The notes beneath the pieces were generated by a model, which ran no database searches, was not told where the DNA came from, and worked only from the letters and a program-made list of their open reading frames with translations. 33,302 nt of DNA from Azolla pinnata (Eukaryota > Streptophyta > Polypodiopsida > Salviniales > Salviniaceae): NCBI GenBank assembly GCA_037176905.1, contig JBBBWG010028190.1, forward strand, positions 12,699 to 46,000, in the 5' to 3' direction. The translations under genes were made by a program, and so were the position numbers. Each line of letters starts with the position of its first letter. Positions within the stretch are counted from its first letter, which is position 1. Positions 22,543 through 33,108 of the stretch are shown here, piece by piece.

Positions 22543-23373
22543 TATGATTCATCCTAGGTTCCTCTGGAATGAGTTGGCTTTCTACATTTAGAATCGACTG
22601 GATAATATTTGTTTTCAGTCATAGCTATCACTTGGAGAGGTTGATCTTTTCAATAGGTAGACAGGTCTTCAGAGTTCTGTAGCAACCCATAAGGGTCTTA
22701 TCAAACATGGGGATCAAAAATTTTGAGTACATGCGATGAGGCCTACATATGTGGTGTTTTTGTAGCGTTCCAGCAGATAAAAATAAGCAAGAGAAGTCGT
22801 TTCACAATTTGTTCTTTGGAGCTTCCGGCGGATTCCCATTGTCAGCATACAAGGTGCTTAAAGCAGCCCATTGTGTTTTTGCTCATTTATTGCTAATGAA
22901 AAATTGTTGCAGTGAGTTAGAAAGAACGAAGAACCTGGACAAGCGAGTACTTAGCTTCCCATTGTGGAACGGCCTGTCCAATGACATTCAGGTGAATACT
23001 ACTACATAAGTGAGCCTGTTCATTGCCATTCCATTTCCGTTCCTCTTTACCTATACACATGATTTATGGCTGGGTCACAAAAGAAATTGTCACTGGGTGT
23101 ACAATCCTCGCAAGCAAAGTGAAGGTGGAAACACAAAGATAGCTAGATCCAAAAGACGCATTCATGATTCATGCAGATCATGAGAAGGAAGATAACATGC
23201 TAGTGTGTGTACTTGGTATGAGTATGGCGTATACATATGTTTCTCAGAGTCATGAAATTCTGATGCGCTTAAGAGCGACATACATGTGATGTACAAACAC
23301 AAGTAATTTACATAGCTTCTTCACATTTCGAATTACAAAACATTAAAACTGTTGTGTGGGTTATATACGAGAA
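22543..23373. other. Convergent intergenic region between SAM gene and pirin
   Basis: Should contain the two 3' UTRs. Short frames are present (for example 22749-23009) but none is recognisable. No notable repeat was seen. Confidence 0.6.
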
Positions 23374-26300
23374 TTATGCCTTGGCCATCTCCATTACGAT
23401 GAAGTGTGCCCCTTCCTGCTCTTTAGTTGAAAGCTCCAATGTAACAGCTTGGCTATTGTTTCCAACGATCTATGAATGTCAAATGGAAGATGGTGTTACT
23501 TCTGTTTTTATCTACAACATAACATTCTCCACTACGCGGAAATTTACACATACCTCTAGAGCATCCCTTTCTTCTAACGAGATGTCTTTTTCTGCATTGT
23601 TATGGCTTACAACAAGGGATCCTTCAATGCAGACAAGGTATGCTTGCCGTCTCTTCTGCAGAACAAATTCTTGTTTAATGCTAGGGTCAGCTTCCGACAC
23701 AAAGATGTTGGCATCTTGGTGGATGGGTATGATCCCTTTTGAAGTGGCTTTGTCTCCAGAATAGTTGTTATAGCTTGTGATAACATGGTGGAGCTTATTG
23801 TGCCGATCTTCTTTCCTACAAATTCGTGGATAGAAGGCGTCAGAACCAAATGTTATCATATAATTTGAAACAATCAAGCATTGGAGGTTATGAAGTTATG
23901 ATGGGATGCAAATGAGACACAAATATATGGTTCAAGGACAAAATGCAGTAGACCCACTTAGACCAAATATTAAATGGAAAGAGCTCTACATCGAGAAACA
24001 TTCTAAAGTTACTATTTTCATAATGGAGTTGATAAATGATGATTGATGGTGCATGTTTATGCCTTCCAATGCAAAATATCAGAAATCATCTCATAGAAGA
24101 TAAGATCTCAGTACGCACAGATGTACAATGTCATGGTTTATATCTGTTGAAAGGAAAAAAAAATGCATACTTGAAGATTCTCGACCCATAACTTGGATCA
24201 TAGCCTGTTTGATCCGGCTTTATCCATATTTGTAGGAAACGAAGCCTGAAAGACAAATAGATTCAGATTTTTCACTCATGCAACAAAACCGTATGATTGA
24301 CATGCATGGTAATCGAAGGTTCATATCTACAAGAAACTCTCCACTTTGATTTGAAGTTAATTGTTTCATGCTTTGTTGCAGAAGTTGCAATTCTGCACAA
24401 AGCATTTCTTGATGCTTTTGACACCTGGATATGCAAAAATATAATGTGCAGATTGTCTTGCACTTGTAGAAGTTCATTAGATCTACTTATCGACGCTCCA
24501 AGTACGTGATTTTCCAAGGCCAAAAGGATGCGTTCTAAATGCCTAGATGACCTTCTAATGTCAGGTGTACATGCTTGTTTAACGAAGTGGTACACAGAAA
24601 TCGTGGTTGTTACAGTTTATTCCCGTTGTTCATCTCAGAGTGTGTTACTCCTCGTCCAGCGCTCATATATTGGATGCTCCCTCTTCCTAGGGTCTCATGA
24701 GCACCCATGCTGAGAAAAAGAAAGAAAGGCCAATGAATACCACAAAAGAATTAATGATCTTACCATGCACAGTACACTCATCTAGTTAGGGCTTATTTGT
24801 CCATGAATTCGCTGTTTGTTGGCTTATCTACAATCAATTTTCAGGTCCATGGGATGGAGTAAACACAAAAGTTCTAAAGTACCTTACATTTTCTTTGGCT
24901 TGCCAAGTAGCACGCAGGAAACATACGTGCACTCGGTGATGTTTAGACCATACTAATTTAACAAATCAATGATGGTTCAGTGGTGAGGAAAAAGCGTTGG
25001 AACACAATCCAGCAAGCAAAAGACTAATCCAGTGGTTATGATTAAACAGACATTGCGAAGGCTCTTTGACAAACAGAGATGGTAAGCAAATTATTCACAA
25101 TGACGGATGGATCAACCAAAAGATAGATATACAGAATATACGGAAGCTTTTGAAGCAAAGAACCAAGGATCGATCAATCACGAGACAGAAACATATCGAT
25201 TGAATGCAGTCAAGCAAGAAAAACAGTAATCCAGTGGTTATGATTGAACAGATATTGCAAAGGCTCTTTCACAAGCAGACATGGTGAGCCAAGTTATTCA
25301 CAATGACGGATGGATCAACCAAAAGATGAATATATGGAAGCCTTTCGAAAAAGTGAACCAAGGATTGGTCAATCAATCAAGAGACAGAAAGATGTCTATC
25401 TATTGAATATAATGGAAGCCTCAGATAGAAGAGGGTTAGCTAGACCTGTCCTTGTGGGTGAGCTCCCCATTGACCACGTATGTGAAGATCTCCATATCCC
25501 TGTGAGGATGTGTCCCAAACCCTGAGTGTGGCTACACAGAAACAGAATGAAAAGAACTTCATTAAAGAAAAAACAAAATCAGATTCTATGAAAATATTTT
25601 CAAAATGACGCAAAACAAACAGATTCGAAAAATCTCATTTTGGAACAACAGCAATTAACATTTCAATGCAAGCAATACAATTCAATAACTATAGAATGGA
25701 GGAAAAGTTTACAAAAACAAATCGATATGAATGAGTACATATTTTAAGCAAGCAAAGTAGAACCAAAATTTCTTTAAGGCATTGGCCAGACATACATTCG
25801 GCACGAAGAAACATAAATAAAAATGTATTCAAATGTTCAGTTTATAGAGAGTAAAAGCCTGTACTGAAGAAACAGAAACTGATAGAAGGCACAAAGGAGA
25901 AAACATTAAATTTTTCGAAAAACTGTCTGCATACAAATAAAGAAGAATTGGAAACCTAAAAAATATGCATAACTATAAAATGGAGGAAAAGTTTACAAAA
26001 ACAAATCGATATGAATGAGTACATATTTTAAGCAAGCAAAGTAGAACCAAAAATTCTTTAAGGCATTGACCAGACATACATTCAGCGCGAAGAAACATAA
26101 ATAAAAATGTATTCAAATGTTCAGTTTATAGAGCGTAAAAGCTTGTACTGAAGAAACAGAAACTGATAGAAGGTACAAGAGGAGAAAACATTAAATTTTT
26201 CGAAAAACTGTCTGCATACAAATAAACAAGAATTGGAAACCTAAAAAATATGCATAAAGATACAAGAACAATAGAAGAAATTGTTTGTCAAGGACAGTTC

Positions 26301-26478
26301 GGATTTAAAATGATCGGTTTAAAAATCAATCAATGGTTAAGTTTACTAATTTCTTCCACATCAGAGAATTGAGATGGAGGACTTCATAAATTGTTTACCA
26401 ATTACCTGCACCAGATCATCATTGACGACTCGCAAACTCCCAAATTCGCTCCTCCTGGGATCGTAATACTCGGCAAAA
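23374..26478 (-). CDS. Pirin-family bicupin, bacterial YhhW/quercetinase-like (5' exon unresolved)
   Basis: Metal-binding bicupin; bacterial YhhW has quercetin 2,3-dioxygenase activity and pirins act as redox or transcription cofactors. Exons read, in transcript order: 26478-26399, 25521-25446, 24709-24614, 24245-24171, 23815-23554, 23469-23374, with compatible phases and TAA at 23374-23376, giving 228 aa. The first exon gives [20 protein letters not shown], then [20 protein letters not shown] and [38 protein letters not shown], and the second cupin HQDANIFVS ... [13 protein letters not shown] ... LEERDALE and [11 protein letters not shown]. The pirin metal ligands are visible: both His of HPH, and the His and Glu of THSEM. 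YhhW is 231 aa and begins about 20 residues before this FAEYY segment, so one short upstream exon is missing; no convincing match was found in 26479-26960. The 26399 donor was chosen because it keeps phase; CAG/GTAATT at 26406 would break it. Two introns carry large duplications. Confidence 0.87.
25011..25410. repeat. 199-bp tandem duplication in a pirin intron
   Basis: Copies begin at about 25011 and 25210 and share AATCCAGTGGTTATGATT, AAGGCTCTTT, TTATTCACAATGACGGATGG, ATCAACCAAAAGAT and AACCAAGGAT. Divergence is modest, by eye roughly one change in eight to ten bases. Confidence 0.9.
25687..26255. repeat. 284-bp near-identical tandem duplication in a pirin intron
   Basis: AACTATAGAATGGAGGAAAA at 25687 recurs as AACTATAAAATGGAGGAAAA at 25971, and the match runs through AAATTGGAAACC-type sequence to about 26255 with only scattered differences. 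It is the youngest-looking duplication in the window and lies in the intron 25522-26398. Confidence 0.95.
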
Positions 26479-26630
26479 CTAGAATCGAAGAGAGAAAAGG
26501 GAATTTCAAAGAACCGTACAGCGGGGAAGTGAAGGGATGGACCTACTCAAATTGTTGACAGTGGCTGATCTTGAGAAATCTGAATTCCTCATGATCAACA
26601 TGATCCCTCTCTCAGTCTCTCTCTCACCAG

Positions 26631-26690
26631 CACGTGCACACACACACACACGGACGCATGCACGCACACGCACACAAACACAATATAGAC
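26631..26690. repeat. CA microsatellite with a G-box at its edge
   Basis: CACGTG at 26631-26636 leads into CACACACA-rich sequence. CACGTG is the plant G-box core; whether it is regulatory depends on where the pirin transcript starts, which is unresolved. Confidence 0.6.
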
Positions 26691-27240
26691 ACTAACTCGC
26701 ACAGACGAATAAAAAGGAGGCTTTGATCATTCGAGCTTTCGAGTTTTTACCTGAAATGGAATCGGCTTTCAAGCCATGAGGTAGGCCTGGAAACATACAG
26801 GCTCGACGATGGAATATGCCGCAGGCTAACCGAAGCCCTACGTCCATTGCATACATGTAACCATGATTTACAGGAGGATTAGGCACCAGATCCGTAGAAT
26901 TATAAGCCGACCTTCGTATATAACCAGATACAGATCAAGCCGATCGCAAATCGATCACATACTTCGCACAGGTTACACGAGAGGCTTTTGAGGGCCGCGC
27001 CGCGGCTCATGGAACGGGTTAGGGGGAAGAAAACGGGAACAAAGATCCGAGTACGAGAGGGCTTACATGAGATCTTGCGGCAGATAGTGGAGGGAACTCA
27101 AGCAGGCGAGCAGCAAAATGAAGATGAATTGATGGAAGAGCAGGTTCCGGAGGTCGGGATCAATCGTGTGCGACGAGCAATCGTCAGCTTCGATTTGAAG
27201 AGCAGGCTTTGGATGTGGAGATCAATGCTACGCGATGTCT
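26691..27240. other. Upstream flank of pirin; no confident gene
   Basis: Expected to hold the missing pirin first exon and promoter. An 86-codon plus-strand frame (26988-27248) is charged and resembles no family I know. It contains two similar segments, GAGCAGGTTCCGGAGGTCGG and GAGCAGGCTTTGGATGTGGA. Confidence 0.5.
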
Positions 27241-27885
27241 TTATGTAGGTATGCATGCATGGGTGGATGAATGTATGTATGCATGCATGAGTGGGTGAAT
27301 GTATGTATGCATGGGTGGGTGAATGTATGTATGCTTGCATTCATGGGTGGATGAATGTATGGATGCATGCATGAGTGGGTGAATGTATGGATTCGTGCAT
27401 GCTTGTATGCTTGCATGAATGTATGTATGCTTGCATTCATGGGTGGATGAACGTATGTCTGCATGCATGTAGGTAGCTCTTGTATGTATGCATGCATGCA
27501 CGCATGCATGAGTGGATGAATGTATGTATGGATTCATGCATGAGTGGATGTGTCTCTTGTATGGATGCATGCATGCAGGTCTGTAGTCTTGCATGGATTG
27601 TATGCATGTATGTATGCGTGCATACATACATGCATGCATGCATGCGAGGGTGAATTTATGGATGCATGCATGTGAGTCTTGTATGGATGCATGCATGCGA
27701 GGGTGAATGCATGGATGCATGCATGTGGGTCTTGTATGGATGCATGCATGTGGGTCTTGTATGGATGCATGCATGCATGTATGTAGGTCTTGTATGGATG
27801 CATGCATGCGTGGGTGAATGTATGCATAGTATGCATGCATGTATGTAGGTCTTGCATGCATGCATGTCTTTAGGTCTTTGTAATG
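27241..27885. repeat. 645-bp ATGCATG/GGGTGAATGTATG satellite-like array
   Basis: Built from tetranucleotide words GTAT, GCAT, GGGT and GAAT. The first part is dominated by GGGTGGATGAATGTATGTAT-type units; from about 27540 units with GGTCTTGTATGGATGCATGC take over. The long minus-strand Met-His-Ala-Cys frames are by-products. It is the reverse-complement word family of 1-205. Confidence 0.95.
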
Positions 27886-28129
27886 TGTGTATTCAGTAAC
27901 TAGTGTTATGTGGCCTGTGTATTCCACCATCAGAAGAAAGTCAACAGCAGTTTCTTCTAGTGATGGAATCGGTCTCCGCTCTCGGGTGATCAATCTCTCA
28001 TCTTCTGTTCAAAAGGCCAAAATGGGTTCGGTCCCATCGCGTCATCTGGGCTTTCACACCTTACGTCACGGTTCCGATCATAAGATAAACGTTATAACGT
28101 ATCATCAGCCCCGCTGCGCACGGAACCTG
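27886..28129. other. Intergenic segment, no gene recognised
   Basis: Contains TTACGTCACGG at about 28061-28071, a TGACG/ACGTCA bZIP-type core. No coding potential recognised. Confidence 0.4.
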
Positions 28130-28430
28130 GAGGTTGTTTTTTACCCAAAAGGGAAATGTTCGTAGAGGCCTTTTTTACCCAAAAGGGAAATGTTCGTAGA
28201 GGTCTTTTTTTACCCAAAAGGGAAATGTTCCGAGGAGCGCAACGACCGAGAATGTCTTTTTCTTTTTACCAAAGGGGAAATGTTCTATAGGAAGGAGCAC
28301 AGCAAAACCGAAGAAGTTTTTACCGTGTCCCCACGAAGGAGCGCAACAACAGAAACCAGAGTTTTTACCCAAAATGGAAGTGTTCCAGGAAGGGAGCAAA
28401 ACAAAAACCCAATGTTCTTACCCAAACCAG
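28130..28430. repeat. TTTTTACCCAAAAGGGAAATGTTC repeat array
   Basis: Units start at ACCCAAAAGG at 28143, 28177 and 28212 (34-35 bp apart) with GGAAATGTTCGTAGAGG tails. They continue as longer, more diverged copies near 28268 and 28367 with GGAGCGCAAC/GGAGCACAGC tails. Each unit contains the dyad CCCAAAAGGG. Confidence 0.9.
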
Positions 28431-29957
28431 CAATGAACCACAGAACAAACCTCAGACTGATTCCATTCTGAAATGTAGTTGGTATCTTTTCCAAGGGAAA
28501 GGAGGAGAAGAAAGGAGAAGCATCTCTCCAAGAAAGCAAATCATCTGCGCTGATCGGAATTTCACCACTCTCAATCTCTTATGCGCACATTCATTCTTGT
28601 TGAGAATCAAGACTTGGAAAGGAGCATTTTGTCTACTTTCATTGTGAACTATTCCGGTCGAATTCAGATGCATTACATCCAAGCAAGACTGAGCGAATTC
28701 AGCCCGTGTTTATTGTTCAAGTATTCTTATACATGCAAAAGAAAGGTAATGCTTGCACTAGGTCTTACTTGAGATTATATAACAACTCTAACTCTTCATC
28801 TTCAACGTATGCCACAATGGAGGCATGCTTGCTATTTAGATGTCAAAATGATACAAGGTGGATATTAAAAAAGTATAGAGAACCCATCAAGAGGATATAC
28901 GCTCCTTCCGCTTTGCTTAAATTGATTTCCTCATCACATTTGCTCCTTCGCCACCACATAGATAGCTCTTTTTTGTAGATCTCTGTTTTCTATGCCAATC
29001 TCCGGAAGATATAGGGGACACCAATCAGATCCTAAACATTTCCATTCAAGTGTTCTGGAAGTGCCTGCACGAATATGTAAGTTGGAACAAAGAAATCACA
29101 GCTTGATTTCGCGGCCTCAGATGGCATAAACCTGAAGGAAGTTCTTACCAGTACTCAAATCATCCATCATTCAGGAGTGAATTGGCTTGATTTTGCGCAT
29201 GTGTAAGGTCGGTTTCTGGCAGGGTCCTCCATATCCGCTTACTGGAAGTTTGCGGGTTTGATCTTCACCAATAGGCTCGATATATATGCACCATGCCTTT
29301 CACAGCTAGCTGTTCTGGTCTCGAGCTCTGTACAAGAGATGCAATGGATCAGAGCCCTTCTCAGAACTGGTCACAGAAAATATGCATGGGTTGTAAGATA
29401 AATATGCTGTAATACTAGTAATAAAGAGTAGTTAACCTGCTGGGTGTAGCATCTGCTCTCAGCATCCATAGTAGTACCTGCTGCATTGCTGGAAAAAATG
29501 AATTTTCAGCCATGGCTGCCCAAAGCATTTACTATCAGACCAAGGACCCCCAATTCTGAGGATAGATACAACAGAAGCACTCTAGAACGAGTCCATTCGG
29601 AGCATAACTCGCACGAACAACTCCATGATATAATTGGATGCAGCAGAAAAATGGTGGATATATGTACAACATCCAACCACCACTACCTGCAAGGTGCTCA
29701 GCAGCGACGAAATGAGCATTTATGATGGAAACAGAGACCAGATGGTTTTGCTCTGTTGCGGAGAAACAGAGAACTAGGTAAATCATAAAAGAATCCCATA
29801 TATAAAAATGAATGTGTTGTACAGAGAGCAGATTGAGGGGGGATTTCTCATGCGTTGCTCATCTGATAAAAAAAATGCAAGCACTCTGGAAAGATATTGC
29901 CCCCAAAAGGATAGGACATCAATTCCAGATTGATTGAGATCGAAACAGAAGGCTCAT
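28431..29957. other. Intergenic and likely 3' flank of the pseudokinase gene
   Basis: About 1.5 kb with only short frames on both strands and no recognised protein, RNA gene or transposon. A further 3' exon of the pseudokinase cannot be excluded. Confidence 0.5.
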
Positions 29958-30091
29958 ATAACTGTAATTTAGATGTGCCAGCCTCAAATGCATTCCAGAC
30001 GTCAGATAACTGTAATCTGGATGTCAGATGAGTTCCAGCGGTCAGATAAGTGTAATCTGGATGTGCCCACCTCAGATGCGTTCCAGAGGTG
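29958..30091. repeat. 40-48 bp tandem repeat overlapping the end of the pseudokinase CDS
   Basis: Three units begin ATAACTGTAATTTAG (29958), ATAACTGTAATCTGG (30006) and ATAAGTGTAATCTGG (30046), each followed by GATGT, a TCAGATG/TCAAATG block and TTCCAG. The stop codon at 30072-30074 lies inside the third unit, so the last residues (APLERI) are encoded by repeat sequence. Confidence 0.85.
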
Positions 30092-32698
30092 CAGACGTAG
30101 CATAGCCGTGTGGGCAGTGGCAGTGGCGGCTCAGATTCTCTGAGGCACACCATCGGGGCAGTGGCGGTGGGCTGGGAACAAGCTCTGATCTCCCTATCAT
30201 CATCATGCCATTGTCGGTGTAAGGCAGACGATGTAGTTCAAGCCCACTGAAGTCGTTAACAGGATCAGTAGTTTGCTGTTGGTCTAGCCCTGTGAAGTTC
30301 CTTGAGTAGCGAAGTGTCATCGAGGACTTCATCATCTCTACCACCATCTTCATGGTGGGTCTTCTGGCAGGGTCGGGGTGCAAGCAAGCGAGCACCACAT
30401 CTGCTATGAGCTTGGCCCCTCTAGTTGGAAACTGGCCTCTTAGCCTTGAGTCAATTACGAGGAAGAGCCGACCTTGCTCCTTCAGAAATGGCCTCGCCCA
30501 TCCCACCAGATCCCTATTCTCTCTTGTCATCCTCTCATCCATGTTCTTCCTCCCCGTAAGCAGCTCCAATAGCACTATACCGAAGCTCCAAACATTACCC
30601 TTGTGCGTTGTTACCCCTGCTGAGTTCATCACTTCTGGTGCATAATACGCAAATTCCTGCATAACAATTGTTACCACACCACCACCACCATCACCACCAG
30701 GACAAACATGACCCATCTTTCACTAATCTGTCTCTAGCCATTTTTTGCTTAGGAAAACATTTTAAGGCCAATAACAATGGCTGCTCTCTCATGGCCTCTA
30801 TCCAAACAAAAGGACTTACTCGCGTGTTCTTCAAACCACAAGAATCTTGTGTGTTGGTAAGGTAGTAGCCCACTACTTTGGAATCATAGCTTGCATCGAC
30901 TTGGATGTGAGACAATCTAAAATCTTTGTATGGAGTCTGCAAAGTCACATAATACATGCTGATCAAATCATGTACTGAAAAACAAATCTAGAAGTGGGCA
31001 CATATACAGAAAACATGCAGATGCATGTGGATACATATATGTCTAGATTTGGGCAGTCTATTTTTTATGTATATATACATGCAATCCTGGTCATTCTCAT
31101 GTAAGAATCGTGAATGAACGAAGTAGAATATTTGCTCAAGTTACCTTCTCAGGGTGGTTCTCATGCAAGCTAGCTAGTCCTTGTGCTGCACCATAAGCTA
31201 TTCTCATTCTGGTAGACCAATCCAATGCAGGAAATTGTGATGATTCAAACATCAAATTGTGTACGCTTCCTAGGTCCAGCTTCTCATAAACGAGAAAGTG
31301 TTCAGCTTTTCCATGCTCAGCATGGTAGCCAATGAGGTCACATACATGGGAACCCTGTTTATGGGCAATCGTGTACAGCTCAGATATCCATTCCTTCAAA
31401 TCCTGGGAATTATCATAAATCAGAGCACCATGTTTATTAGCATAAGTCCAGACCAAACATTTAGCTACAATGTTAAAAAAGCATATATATCCATGCCTTG
31501 AACACTATGTCATTATCACATGCCATTGTAGGGTTACTGCATGCTCTCGAGAATGACACGGCATTTACCGATTGTTAGTGCATACCAATTCTGTCAGCCG
31601 AGCTCTAGAACAAATATATATCGAAATCTAACATTTCTATGGCGAGCTTACCATCTGTAATGATCGACTGAATTGCGAGATCACAATACTACGCTGTTTC
31701 TTTCCTCTCAACCCAAGTTCAACACCATAGAAGCTGTGTGTATCATCACCAACTAGATTTTCTGGCGAAAATTGCTGGCAAGCGAGTGCAAGAGATTCCA
31801 GAGAGAAAGACTTCAACTCCCGGACCACATTTGTGCTAACTTCTGGATGTGGAAGGGGCTTTGGATCCTTATCAATGTCTAGAAAGTCATCTTTAACCAC
31901 CATCGGATCTACATATGTTTTCTCATTACAATGGGGCTCCATCCCTACATATGCTTTCTTATATTGTTCCCCTCGATCCACACAGGTCTTCTTGTTATGA
32001 TGCTCTGAATTCACATACGCTTTCTTCTTATGATGCTCTGAATCAACACATGTTTTCTTACTGCAATACCCCAAATATATACATGCTTGTGTGGAATTCT
32101 CTGGCTCAATAAATGTTTTCTTAGAATTCTCCAAATCTGAACATGTTCTCTTGCAATGTTCATGGTCTGTATCTTGAAAATTCCTGTTTGAAATCACATC
32201 TACCGGATGAGGCAAAGCATATCTTGATGGAGAGGGGGATGGAGATGAAGATAGGGACGGAGATGAAAATGGAGATGGTAAAGGCAAAGCTGTTTGCTTG
32301 TGAACATTCTCAATATTATTGTTACTACATTCCATCATCCCCACCCGTTCTTTTCCAGCAGGAATCGGATTCATAACTTTGCTGCTGCTGCTGCTGTTAG
32401 CATATGCATGGTTACCATGATGCCAGAATGTGCCATTAACACCACTGCGAACAGAAAGCTCTTTAGCGTTCCGGGTTGCTTTTACCTTGATTTGAAACAA
32501 GGAAACTTCTTGAGACGAAGAGAAATCGGAATCAGAACCTGATTGGTCACCATCCCCATCGCCGTTACCATCAACATCAGCATCAGCATCAGCATCAGCA
32601 TCAGCATCTACATGCTCGCGATCATCGATACCAAACGTAGTGGCGGGATTATCTGGAGCACCATTTTTCCCTTTCTTTTTCAAAGCGAAGCAGCCCAT
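30072..32698 (-). CDS. Receptor-like cytoplasmic pseudokinase (RLCK VII/PBL-related)
   Basis: Four exons, 32698-31652, 31402-31145, 30936-30820 and 30656-30072, all phase 0, giving 668 aa. It starts MGCFALKKKGK: Gly2 and Cys3 suit N-myristoylation and palmitoylation, so plasma-membrane attachment is likely. Residues 1-290 are low-complexity: a DADADA/DGDGDG acidic run and a Lys/His/Cys-rich repeat region. The kinase fold follows from FSLESLALACQQFSPENLVG. Catalytic residues are degraded: the glycine loop reads GDDTHSFYG, the VAVK lysine is Ser341 (IVIS), the HRD segment is YKDFRLSHI (Asp440 kept, Asn replaced by His445), and DFG is GYY (458-460). Structural elements remain: WISELY (helix C), YYAPE (480-482), NVWSFGIVLLELLTGRKNMD and the C-lobe to RPTMKMVVEMM. 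I recall angiosperm homologues with GYG at the DFG position, suggesting a conserved non-catalytic subfamily. The role is probably scaffolding or regulation in membrane signalling. Confidence 0.9.
31905..32165 (-). repeat. Coding repeat of about 13 codons in the pseudokinase N-terminal region
   Basis: Six or more imperfect units of the type HHKKKAYVNSE, HHNKKTCVDRGE, QYKKAYVGME and HCNEKTYVD, encoded by about 39-bp units with TTCTTATTATGATGCTCTGA-like DNA on the plus strand. The consensus is Lys-Lys-(Thr/Ala)-(Cys/Tyr)-Val-Asp followed by an acidic residue and His-His. Confidence 0.85.
32570..32612 (-). repeat. Coding ATCAGC microsatellite (Asp-Ala run)
   Basis: Tandem CATCAG/GCATCA units on the plus strand encode DADADADAD followed by DGNGDGDGD in the pseudokinase N-terminus, a short highly acidic segment. 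Confidence 0.9.
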
Positions 32699-33108
32699 TG
32701 GAGAAGGAGGAAGAAGAAACCGCAGCAGCAGCAGATTTGAGTAAACAAACTAGACCTAGAGGAATCTGATTAAGGTGATTAGGAGAGCGGCTGGATTGGA
32801 AGAATGGATTTGGAGGAGGATACGGAAGTTCAGAAGGGTTTTGCTTAAAAGAGCGAGTATGCAGCGAAAGTGTCAAAGCGTTTCCGACGCAGAAAAGCGC
32901 GGATCGCTCTCCACGTCTGACTATCTTCTATGAGCGCATCGAGGAGTCTGAAAGCCTGTCAGTTTCTCTTCCGCCGTTCATTCTTCCTTCCTTCCTTTCT
33001 CTCTTTCTTCTGAATGCTCCCCGCCGTTTGGTTCGTTTCTTCCTTTTCTTGGGGTTAGGTTTTTCAATTCAACGCAGGGAAGGGAAGAAGGGCGAGAAGG
33101 GGCTTACC

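Noticed and set aside
26692..26886. First exon of pirin (frame with VNHGYMYAM or PHGLKADSIS)
   Set aside because: Superficial HG matches to the pirin N-terminus, but the splice phases do not fit the exon at 26478 and the WL.S.HTFS motif is missing.
26988..27248. 86-codon plus-strand gene
   Set aside because: No homology recognised, contains internal repeats and ends in the satellite array; left as unexplained.
27241..27885. CRISPR-like or telomeric array
   Set aside because: No constant repeat with unique spacers and no TTTAGGG tandem; it is a degenerate minisatellite in a eukaryotic genome.
27241..27993. A 250-codon minus-strand frame rich in Met, His, Ala and Cys
   Set aside because: Direct translation of the ATGCATG array; composition is entirely repeat-derived.
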